The notes under the pieces: generated by a model
Seen by the model: only the letters and a program-made list of their open reading frames with translations
The model's database searches: none
Told to the model about the DNA's origin: nothing
Shown: positions 23,129 to 30,185 of the stretch, one piece after another
How the letters are laid out: each line of letters starts with the position of its first letter
How positions within the stretch are numbered: the first letter of the stretch is position 1
Program-made: the position numbers and the translations under genes
Origin: Lumbricus rubellus
Taxonomy: Eukaryota; Annelida; Clitellata; Crassiclitellata; Lumbricidae
DNA length: 64,000 bases
Direction of reading: 5' to 3'
NCBI GenBank assembly: GCA_945859605.1
Contig: OX243828.1
Coordinates: 18,691,681 to 18,755,680 of the forward strand

Positions 23129-23205
23129 AATTGTATTGTATAGTAAAAATGTAATAATCGCTTCTCAAACAGATATCGGAAAACACGGAAAAGACGGCCT
23201 GCAAC

Positions 23206-23943
23206 ACGGAACCAAAAACATCATTTTCCATTTTTCTCAGCGAAAAGAGCACGCGAATCAGAACGAAGTTTAATCCACTACTCGAACTGGAGAAGAATAA
23301 GAAATATGAAATGGCCTTAGTTGCCCTCGAGACGTACTATTCTTTTCCTAATATCGATGCGACAAACAACGGCTTCAGGTATTCGCCGAATTCCAGCACA
23401 GATTGGGTAAACATTGCAGTTCCAGAGGGTTGCTATGAAATAACGGATATCAACGAATATATACAGAGAGTCATGAAGGGGAATGGACATTTCGACGGAG
23501 TAAATGGAAATTACTGTATCTCAATAGCGCCAAACACCAATACTCTGAGGTCTGTGGTGAATATAGAAGCAGAGTATATGGTTGACTTTACGCCAAAGAA
23601 TTCGATTGGAAAGGTTCTAGGTTTCAACAGATGGATCTATTCGGGCGGATACAATGAATCGGAGGACTTGGTAAATATAATGAGTGTAAGCAGCCTGAGA
23701 GTGACCAGCGACATTATCGGGTCTTCGTACACTAACGGAACATCGGAAAACGTGATATATTCTTTTTTCCCGAACGTAGGCCCGGGTTACAAGATTATCG
23801 AAGTGCCGCATAATTTAATATATCTCCCGATTTTGCTGTCTACAATTTCAACGATGGAAACGAGACTCACAGACCAACACGGGAACCTACTAAATCTTCG
23901 AGGAGAAGAATTGGCGATTCGATTTCACATCAGAGAAGTTTGA
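23206..23943 (+). CDS. mCP: Minor capsid (penton) protein, start codon absent
   Basis: The frame encodes a jelly-roll penton-type protein, which in Polintons fills the five-fold vertices of the capsid. Typical segments are SFSIFLS near the start, TKFNPLLELEKNKKYEMAL, ETYYSFPNID and the GCYEITDINEYIQ stretch. Conservation of the family extends well upstream of the first ATG (23311), yet the frame has no ATG between its opening at 23158 and that point. The nearest candidate is the near-cognate ACG at 23206, immediately before EPKTSFSIFLS; start loss is the simplest reading. The termination TGA is at 23941-23943, 24 bp before the next gene. Confidence 0.85.
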   Translation, partial: TEPKTSFSIFLSEKSTRIRTKFNPLLELEKNKKYEMALVALETYYSFPNIDATNNGFRYSPNSSTDWVNIAVPEGCYEITDINEYIQRVMKGNGHFDGVNGNYCISIAPNTNTLRSVVNIEAEYMVDFTPKNSIGKVLGFNRWIYSGGYNESEDLVNIMSVSSLRVTSDIIGSSYTNGTSENVIYSFFPNVGPGYKIIEVPHNLIYLPILLSTISTMETRLTDQHGNLLNLRGEELAIRFHIREV

Positions 23944-23967
23944 AAGTTTTTGTAATTTATTAATAAA

Positions 23968-24564
23968 ATGAATCGTTACACGGGCGTAAAAGTTAATATT
24001 TCAGAAGCGCAACAAGACAAAATTAAAAGATCACTTGAAGCGGGAACCGGCGTGAGTATCAAACTATCGCACGATGATTTGAATGGCGAACACGTTTTGG
24101 CTCTCACCCAGGCGCAAATCAATAAAATGGCAGCGGCCTACCAAAAAGGAACTGGCATGATTATTAAAATGAGTAAAACGCAATTGGAGAACAACAAGAA
24201 AGTCGAAGGTGGATTCATAGGCGCTATACTTCCGTTTCTGGCGACCGCGGGTCGGTTCCTTCTGTCTAATGCACTGCCAAGTTTGGCGATGGGAGCGCTA
24301 AGTGGTCTCGGCTCCGCGGCAACTACTAAGATTGTAGACAAAATCAGTGGTTCGGGTGTAATGTATGTCAAGAAAGACGACATAGCGTGCAAAATAAGAG
24401 CAGCCGGATCTGGTTTGTACTTGTCCCCGTGGCAAAAAGGTAGCTCAATAACGGCATCCGGGCTGTACATGAAAACAGGGTCGGGCTATGCGAGGGGCGA
24501 AGGACTTTTGTTGGGCCCCAACTCTCCGTTTCGAAACATTCCGATTCTCGGCATGATATTATAA
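23968..24564 (+). CDS. Conserved Polinton virion-associated protein (Gly/Ala-rich hydrophobic)
   Basis: 198 residues. It has an N-terminal part with repeated charged helices (VNISEAQQDKIKRSLEAG, LSHDDLNG, LTQAQINKMAAAY), then a hydrophobic glycine-rich stretch (GGFIGAILPFLATAGRF to GLGSAATTKIVDKISGSG) that could contact membrane, and a tail with GSGLYLSPW and GEGLLLGPNSPF. Proteins of this build are common in Polintons of marine invertebrates and have been compared with adenovirus pVI/pX minor core proteins; that link is tentative. It is preceded by TTATTAATAAA immediately before ATG. Confidence 0.7.
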   Translation: MNRYTGVKVNISEAQQDKIKRSLEAGTGVSIKLSHDDLNGEHVLALTQAQINKMAAAYQKGTGMIIKMSKTQLENNKKVEGGFIGAILPFLATAGRFLLSNALPSLAMGALSGLGSAATTKIVDKISGSGVMYVKKDDIACKIRAAGSGLYLSPWQKGSSITASGLYMKTGSGYARGEGLLLGPNSPFRNIPILGMIL

Positions 24565-24580
24565 ATTATTCTATTAAAAA

Positions 24581-24979
24581 ATGTCGAGACCAATACACAA
24601 ATTTGGAACTAAACCAACTAGACCGGTAGAGGTTAGAACGCAGCCCGTTTCAGTCTTTTGGAAGATTACGAGCGGTGTTACTCGCGCCCCAGTAAGACAA
24701 CTAGGAGGTCTGCGATGGGAGATTTTTGCGCAAAATGATATCACGATACAACCAAAGACAGCAAATACGCTAAGGCTTGGACTCGGTGTAGAAATGGCGG
24801 CAGGACTTTGCCTCGTTTCCCTCAGACAGAGTATCAAAGAACGACGATGCAGTCTACTAGACGGAGTGATTTCAGAAGATGTGATTGATGATATCATAGT
24901 TTCCATTCAAAACAACTCCGATTCGGCAGTAACGATAAACGAAGGAGATTCGCTATGCTGTGTAAATTATCAACGGTAA
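24581..24979 (+). CDS. dUTPase-fold protein, probably non-enzymatic
   Basis: 132 residues. The order WEIFAQNDITIQPKTA, LRLGLGVEMAAGLCLVSLRQ, then LLDGVISEDVIDDIIVSIQN and VTINEGDSLCCV follows the trimeric dUTPase fold motif by motif. The enzyme's signature residues are missing, however: no Asp-bearing motif 1, RQS instead of the usual P-R-S-G, and no conserved Asp and Tyr in motif 3, and no C-terminal Gly/Arg/Phe motif 5. It may have become structural or regulatory. It lies in the virion-gene block, 16 bp after its neighbour. Confidence 0.6.
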   Translation: MSRPIHKFGTKPTRPVEVRTQPVSVFWKITSGVTRAPVRQLGGLRWEIFAQNDITIQPKTANTLRLGLGVEMAAGLCLVSLRQSIKERRCSLLDGVISEDVIDDIIVSIQNNSDSAVTINEGDSLCCVNYQR

Positions 24980-25009
24980 AAAAAATATATATTGCTAATA
25001 AATAAAAGA

Positions 25010-25708
25010 ATGGAATACGAAGGCATCAAACTCTATCCAAACCTAACAAATATAACGCCCTCTGCGCCAGAAGGTGAAATACAAATAGCCGCAGGGTCCG
25101 CACAAACGTATCGGCTTCAGAAGATTAGCGAAATCAAAAAGGAGATCGAGCAAGAACGCGACAAAAGAGCAACGTTGAGTAAAAAGTACCATAGAAGTGT
25201 GAGCGTAATCGACGTAGTAGACAGCTTCCTCATGGTGGTCACGATGGGGCTCGGAATTTCGGGAATCGGCGTACTAGCTACCATAATTGCGGCTCCCATC
25301 GCTATTGCTATGGAAGGGACAGCGCTAGGTGCGGGGCTATTGAGTATAATTGGCAGCCGAATCTGTAAAAAGCTCGCTCTGAAGGCGGAGAAGCATGAAA
25401 AGATCAAAACGCTAGCTGATGCGAAGCTCAACACGATCAGCGACCATATTTCAAAAGCACTCGTGGATGATCACATTTCAGACGAGGAATATTCTCTGAT
25501 TCTAAGCGAGATTGAAAAATTCAATGGCATGAAAGAAGAAATCAAAAGTAAGTCGAAAGTTGCGGCGGCCGCGATGGACGAGGAAACGAAACAATCTCTC
25601 ATCGACCGAGGAAGAGAAGAAGTCAGGCAGTCCTTTCAAAGCATGTTTGAGAAAAATGCCGAATCTGCTCGAAAGACGACTAACGTGAACATGTATGAAA
25701 TCATGTAG
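25010..25708 (+). CDS. Conserved Polinton membrane-associated protein, function unknown
   Basis: 232 residues from the ATG at 25010, chosen because AATAAAAGA precedes it as in the neighbours. After a short leader (EGIKLYPNLTNITP) comes a basic coiled-coil-like region (EIKKEIEQERDKRATLSKKY), a long hydrophobic region with two probable membrane helices (VVDSFLMVVTMGLGISGIG and LATIIAAPIAIAMEGTALGA), then charged helices (AEKHEKIKTLADAKLNTISD) to the end. The same layout recurs in Polintons of cnidarians and other marine animals; no enzymatic motif is present. Confidence 0.75.
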   Translation: MEYEGIKLYPNLTNITPSAPEGEIQIAAGSAQTYRLQKISEIKKEIEQERDKRATLSKKYHRSVSVIDVVDSFLMVVTMGLGISGIGVLATIIAAPIAIAMEGTALGAGLLSIIGSRICKKLALKAEKHEKIKTLADAKLNTISDHISKALVDDHISDEEYSLILSEIEKFNGMKEEIKSKSKVAAAAMDEETKQSLIDRGREEVRQSFQSMFEKNAESARKTTNVNMYEIM

Positions 25709-25854
25709 AGTTTTGCAGAGTTTTGTAGACCTATGTCGCTATGTCTGAAAATACGTCTAACTTGTGTTTTTACACATGTCGAAAAACATGTAGAAAAACA
25801 CGTCGAAAAACACGCCGGAAAACATGTCGAAAAACATTAAATTTTTTATTAAAA

Positions 25855-26757
25855 ATGTCGTTTCTAAAGATAGATGACCCGGCGAAAAGAAATTTCATAG
25901 TCGAAGAGTTTCTGAAATCCAAGAAGAATATTCAACAGAACTTTTTATCGGAGAGATTGGGGGATTCGGGGCTGCAACAAGAATTAACCAAGCTGTACAA
26001 GCCTATCGTCGATTCGCAATCCGCAATTTCCAAAGAGCAAAATGTCTTACTATCCGCCATCAAAGAAAACTCGATAGCTACTACAAACGCACTACAGACG
26101 CTACCCGCTTCGTTGAAGATTCAATTTCCTCAGTATCCCTCGATAGAAGCGTATAGCGACGATCCGACTGAGGATATTAGAACTTTAGAATTAGGTGATG
26201 TAGCCACCAAGTACCTTCATCAATACGCCTCCGATAGAAAAATCGTAGACACGACGTTCGGAATACGATCAAAAAATAGTCAATTCTACATCGGCGATAC
26301 TCCGATTTCTATTCAAGGAGACGATGTGACGGTTGGAAATAAGACGTATAGCGGAACACCGGGGCTTTGGGAGTTGTTGACGATGAAACAGCCGAACACG
26401 TCGATATACGATAATAATGATAGAGACGATTACGCCGAGATTCTACTCGCGACGGATGCTATCAGACAGCCAAAAAATCCTAACAAACCGAAAGCATCTT
26501 CGAGCGTCAAATATAGAGAAATTATCAAGCCGATATGGGAAAAGAGGACTCGTAATGCGGTGGGTAAAGGCGTGGGTGGTGTAATCGTTATTTCTGAAGA
26601 TCCAAACGTATTAGCGAAACAGCTAGAACTACGATTTCAAAGCTTCAAAGCAGGCAATACCGGCGTGAGAAACGAGATCGTGGCGATGTGCGACGCGTTA
26701 TTGAGGCAGGAAGTGCTGAGTAAAGATGCTTACAAAAATATAATGATGACATTGTAA
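25855..26757 (+). CDS. Conserved Polinton protein of unknown function
   Basis: 300 residues from the ATG at 25855 (AAAATG context). It begins with the family segment DDPAKRNFIVEEFLKSKKNI and QNFLSERLGD, continues with a helical region, then FGIRSKNSQFYIGDTP, GTPGLWELLTMKQP and a C-terminal helical region (GNTGVRNEIVAMCDALLRQE). This arrangement is widespread in Polintons of aquatic animals. The frame is open for a further 38 codons upstream over a CRKT/RRKT tandem repeat (25763-25840, 15-bp units); that stretch has repeat composition and is probably not translated. Confidence 0.75.
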   Translation: MSFLKIDDPAKRNFIVEEFLKSKKNIQQNFLSERLGDSGLQQELTKLYKPIVDSQSAISKEQNVLLSAIKENSIATTNALQTLPASLKIQFPQYPSIEAYSDDPTEDIRTLELGDVATKYLHQYASDRKIVDTTFGIRSKNSQFYIGDTPISIQGDDVTVGNKTYSGTPGLWELLTMKQPNTSIYDNNDRDDYAEILLATDAIRQPKNPNKPKASSSVKYREIIKPIWEKRTRNAVGKGVGGVIVISEDPNVLAKQLELRFQSFKAGNTGVRNEIVAMCDALLRQEVLSKDAYKNIMMTL

Positions 26758-26769
26758 AATGCAGAAAAA

Positions 26770-27228
26770 ATGCAAGTCATTAATAGAAGGAGGTATAGAA
26801 AACAATACGTTATCGGAGGATCGGGAATATTCGATACAATTTCGGGATTTTTCAAACGACTAGTAACGTCGAACGCCGCCAAACAATTAGCAACGACCGC
26901 TCTCAACGCGAGTAAAGACGTGGCGAAAGAAATTGGGAAAAAGGCCATCGATGTTGGGAAAACAACCGCAATCGACGCTGGTAAACGATTAGTAGACAAA
27001 GCAGCGGCCAAACTGTTTACTCCTGCTCCTACTCCCACCTCCAAGAAAATTACGCCAGAAACTAGACAAATTTTAGATCGGCTGAGTGGCGTCGGGTCGA
27101 GCCCAAATATTCCAAATATCCCGAATATTAATAATCTGATGATGGGGGATGGTCTGAAGAAGAACGGCGTCATATCGATACAAGATTTAGTACGCTCGCT
27201 AAACGGCGCCGGAATGAAGGTCGCGTAA
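26770..27228 (+). CDS. Small basic virion protein (pVI/pX-like)
   Basis: 152 residues. A basic start (NRRRYRKQYVIGGSGIF) leads into an amphipathic Ala/Lys helix region (SNAAKQLATTALNASKDVAK and EIGKKAIDVGKTTAIDAGKR), a Pro-rich linker, and the end ISIQDLVRSLNGAGMKV. This pattern is shared by Polinton small proteins likened to adenovirus core or cement proteins. It lies 12 bp after the preceding gene and 25 bp before the major capsid gene. The role as a capsid-lining or DNA-binding protein is inferred. Confidence 0.7.
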   Translation: MQVINRRRYRKQYVIGGSGIFDTISGFFKRLVTSNAAKQLATTALNASKDVAKEIGKKAIDVGKTTAIDAGKRLVDKAAAKLFTPAPTPTSKKITPETRQILDRLSGVGSSPNIPNIPNINNLMMGDGLKKNGVISIQDLVRSLNGAGMKVA

Positions 27229-27253
27229 AAAATATTATCGCGTAGTAGTAAAA

Positions 27254-28549
27254 ATGCAATCATCTGATATTCTGAGATTTACCGAACAACCATTGAGCGA
27301 TGAAAGCGTCGAACGCTACGAATGGTATGAGTATGAGCCGATATCGGGGGCGAATCTAAACACCTCCGGCGAGATTAGAATAAACATCGAACTTCAAGAT
27401 TTATTTTGTCATCCCGCAGAATCTTACCTGTTGTTCGAGGGTAGATTGATGAAGGCGGTCAACAACAACACCTTCTACGCTGATGCCGATGAAGCAACTC
27501 TTACGAATAATGGGCTCATGCATCTTTTCAGTCAAATTTCGTACTCACTGTCGAATCAGGAAATTGAATCGTTATTTTACCCGGGTCAAGCAACGACGAT
27601 GCTCGGATTACTCAAATACCCGAATGATTTTCAACTAGCTCAAGGTTTGAATCAGTTGTGGTACAAGGACAGCGGAGCGACGGCTGCTATCGCGAATAAT
27701 CAAGGTTTCGCCGTTCGACAGTCGTATATAATTCAAAAACCAAATGCCAAAGGTACTTTTAGCTTTGTTGTTCCATTGAAGCATATTTTCGGATTTTGCG
27801 ATGATTACGACAAGGTTGTTTTTGGTGTGAAACATATGCTAACTCTGGTTCGTAAAGCCGATGATGACGCAATTTTTAGACTCGCCGCCGCGGGTGCAGG
27901 GAAAGTTAGGCTAGACAAAATCTCATGGTTCATGCCTCACGTTATTCCCGCGGATATGGAGAAGATGCAATTGTACAAAACGATCGAATCGAAAGCGTCG
28001 CTGCCAGTTGCGTACAGAGCCCGTCAATGCGATACCACCTCCGTCGCACAGTCGACTAATTTTAGCTGGAGACTTAGCGTCAAGACATTACCTGAGAAGC
28101 CTAGGTACATCATCTTGGGTTTTCAAACCGACAAAAGCGGCGATCAACTACACAATCCATCCATTTTCAATCATTGCGATCTCAAAAACATGTTCGTGAT
28201 GATGAACCAGGACCGATATCCAGTTGTCGACTATAATCTATCATTTCCGAATCAACAATTCGCGCGGGCGTACCGAGCAGCAGCCGCGTTCAGTGAAAAA
28301 TACTATGGAATGGACGAACTAATGACGCAATGCAATATCACACCCTCGGACTTCAAAGATCTGTTTCCGATTATGGTGTTTGACGTGAGCAAGCAATCCG
28401 AGCGTCTGAAGTCATCGGTCGTCGATATCCAGATCAAAGGCACGTTCAATACGGCGCCGCTAGCCAATACGGAAGCGTACGCAATGGTGATTTCAGACAA
28501 GTTACTGAGGTTTCAATCGGACGGACAGAAAATGAGTGTGGTATATTGA
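27254..28549 (+). CDS. MCP: Major capsid protein (double jelly-roll)
   Basis: 431 residues, within the usual range for Polinton capsid proteins, which form pseudo-hexagonal trimers. Recognisable family segments are YEWYEYEPISGANLN near residue 24, LMHLFSQISYSLSNQEIES, PLKHIFGFCDDYDKVV, the SWFMPHVIPADMEK segment, ETLPEKPRYIILGFQT-like text (here KTLPEKPRYIILGFQT) and FDVSKQSERLKSSVVDIQ near the C-terminus. It closes the rightward block. The frame is intact. It converges on the leftward fibre-like gene with 73 bp between them. Confidence 0.95.
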   Translation: MQSSDILRFTEQPLSDESVERYEWYEYEPISGANLNTSGEIRINIELQDLFCHPAESYLLFEGRLMKAVNNNTFYADADEATLTNNGLMHLFSQISYSLSNQEIESLFYPGQATTMLGLLKYPNDFQLAQGLNQLWYKDSGATAAIANNQGFAVRQSYIIQKPNAKGTFSFVVPLKHIFGFCDDYDKVVFGVKHMLTLVRKADDDAIFRLAAAGAGKVRLDKISWFMPHVIPADMEKMQLYKTIESKASLPVAYRARQCDTTSVAQSTNFSWRLSVKTLPEKPRYIILGFQTDKSGDQLHNPSIFNHCDLKNMFVMMNQDRYPVVDYNLSFPNQQFARAYRAAAAFSEKYYGMDELMTQCNITPSDFKDLFPIMVFDVSKQSERLKSSVVDIQIKGTFNTAPLANTEAYAMVISDKLLRFQSDGQKMSVVY

Positions 28550-28622
28550 AGTTCATGATAGAATGGTCGATGAAGTGTAGAAGTGTTGTATTCAAATTCA
28601 AAACTTGATTCGGTTTTGAATT

Positions 28623-29360
28623 CTAAGGTCGTAAGTATGCTGCTGAAAAATCGCGAACTAAAATATTTACCGGATTAGGCGAAGTAATAAATATCTCGAG
28701 ATAATCGGTATTAGTTAATCGAACTAGGGTAGTGCTCGATACATATTTTTTCAACCCAAAGCCGTCAACAACGCCGCCGACAATATGCGTGTACACTCCC
28801 CCACTTTTGTACAAGCCAATACTTTCGAAATATTTACCACTACTGTCGCGTATTTCCAAACACGTCGCAACCATGTAACAGCCGGCTTTCCGAGGAAGGA
28901 AACGGTTCGAATTGACTAGACAATTATCCGGATCGAATTTTACAGTTCCAAATGATACTTGTGTTATTGTGTTGGCGCTGATAGCCTGAGCCAAGAGGGC
29001 GTAAACACTAAACGCCGGGCCAAATGCGACCTCAGCAGTGGGTGTAGGCACTATCGAAGCAATTCGTTCGTCTACGTATTTTTTATTCGTCAAATGATTA
29101 TCGTTTGACGGAGAGTCGTCGTGATTCGTAATCAAATCTATAGCTTGTCCCCAACTTAGCGCTTCATCCATTCCCGCATCCGGATTATTCGTTATTGGCA
29201 GGCCTTTGATGCAGTTGCCATTCATATTTAGATTCCCAGTCGCCGGATTTGCTCCATCTAACCTTAGAAAAGTACTGTTTACTTGGGATAGAGTAACACC
29301 TCCAGCAATTACTCTTTGCGTAGACCCAGAATCTGTATGTCCAAATTTATCAACAGGCAT
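28623..29360 (-). CDS. Fibre-like protein with C1q/TNF-type head
   Basis: 245 residues. The N-terminus (MPVDKFGHTDSG, GVTLSQVNSTFLRLDG) and the repeats NPATGNLNMNGNCIKGLP and NHLTNKKYVDERIAS resemble trimeric phage and adenovirus-like fibre shafts. The C-terminal half, from FGPAFSVYALLAQAIS through RFLPRKAGCYMVATCLE to TDYLEIFI and a closing AYLRP, has the spacing of a C1q/TNF jelly-roll head. A host-attachment role is inferred from architecture. It leads the second leftward block; its ATG follows GTAAAAA. Confidence 0.7.
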   Translation of the reverse strand: MPVDKFGHTDSGSTQRVIAGGVTLSQVNSTFLRLDGANPATGNLNMNGNCIKGLPITNNPDAGMDEALSWGQAIDLITNHDDSPSNDNHLTNKKYVDERIASIVPTPTAEVAFGPAFSVYALLAQAISANTITQVSFGTVKFDPDNCLVNSNRFLPRKAGCYMVATCLEIRDSSGKYFESIGLYKSGGVYTHIVGGVVDGFGLKKYVSSTTLVRLTNTDYLEIFITSPNPVNILVRDFSAAYLRP

Positions 29361-29382
29361 TTTTTACATCTGAATATAATTT

Positions 29383-29817
29383 TCAATGCAGGCTGTTTAT
29401 AACTTCTTGAAAAGTCACTCCATCTTTGCATGTTTTTTTCAGGACGTGCAGGCATAGATGACCGCAAAACACTTCGTTGTCGGGCTGCACGCGCTCGCTA
29501 TTGTAGTACACGGGACTCTGTAAATACTCTACCAGTTCTGTAGGAGGGGGCAGGCCATAGCTGTCGAAATATATTTTGTCCTTACCGTTTTTTGAAAAAG
29601 CGACCTAGTGCGAGCCGGTTCCATTAGAATCGTCTAGATTCAATATCCCGCATTCAGTCCGGCCAGGTTTCTTCGGCAGCTCGTCTCTGAGAAATACTCC
29701 CCGGAAATTAGGGATATTGAGCTTCTTAGCAGCATCTAGTAGTTCAAAATTTGTCAACGGATGATTCGCGAGAACTACGCCTTCGACATTTATATTTTTC
29801 ACAGTTGTATAGCTCAT
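29383..29817 (-). pseudogene. PRO: Adenain-type cysteine protease, broken by one stop
   Basis: The frame starts at ATG 29817 and ends at TGA 29383-29385, 145 codons including an in-frame TAG at 29605-29607 (codon 71). The maturation protease of adenovirus-like capsids has a His-Asp/Glu-Cys active site. Here GTGSH with the catalytic His is codons 66-70 directly before the stop; the FDSYG segment (acidic residue) and the CGHLC box with the nucleophile follow, still in frame. N-terminal segments such as GVVLANHPLTNFELLDAAKK match the family. Unless the stop is read through, only a 70-residue piece is made and the protease is inactive. Confidence 0.85.
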
Positions 29818-29839
29818 TTTAATATTTCATCTAGATGTT

Positions 29840-30169
29840 TCACAAACTAACGAGCTTTCGGGCTTCTACGCAGGCGAGATAATATTTCCGCCTACAATTT
29901 TTGCATTCATTCGCCTTTCCATCTTTTTGAAATCGATTGTTGACGTATTCCGATATGTTCTGACTTACCTTACACCGACTGCAAACTTTTGTATCTTTTG
30001 TCTCCCTAATTTCCTGTCTTGCGTATTTGTGCGCAAGCTCCTTTACTTTGGCATTCTTACAAATTTTACAGCTGGGGTAATACCCGCTCTTTTGCGTATG
30101 ATCTTTGTGAAATTCGTCCAAGCTTTTTTCTATTTTGCATTTAGAACACACTTTTTTTGCCGCATCCAT
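29840..30169 (-). CDS. Tandem zinc-ribbon protein
   Basis: 109 residues with two similar modules. Each has CxxC followed about 20 residues later by another CxxC: CSKCKIEKSLDEFHKD with CKICKN, and CSRCKVSQNISEYVNN with CKNCRRKYY. Comparable modules occur in phage, giant-virus and Polinton proteins as putative nucleic-acid-binding zinc ribbons. It lies between protease and polymerase with short AT-rich spacers (22 and 16 bp). The function is unknown. Confidence 0.7.
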   Translation of the reverse strand: MDAAKKVCSKCKIEKSLDEFHKDHTQKSGYYPSCKICKNAKVKELAHKYARQEIRETKDTKVCSRCKVSQNISEYVNNRFQKDGKANECKNCRRKYYLACVEARKLVSL

Positions 30170-30185
30170 TTTATATTAGTGTAAA

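Noticed and set aside
25741..25854. Longer N-terminus for the Polinton protein starting at 25855
   Set aside because: The added residues come from a 15-bp tandem repeat (CRKT/RRKT), and the A-rich start context favours 25855.
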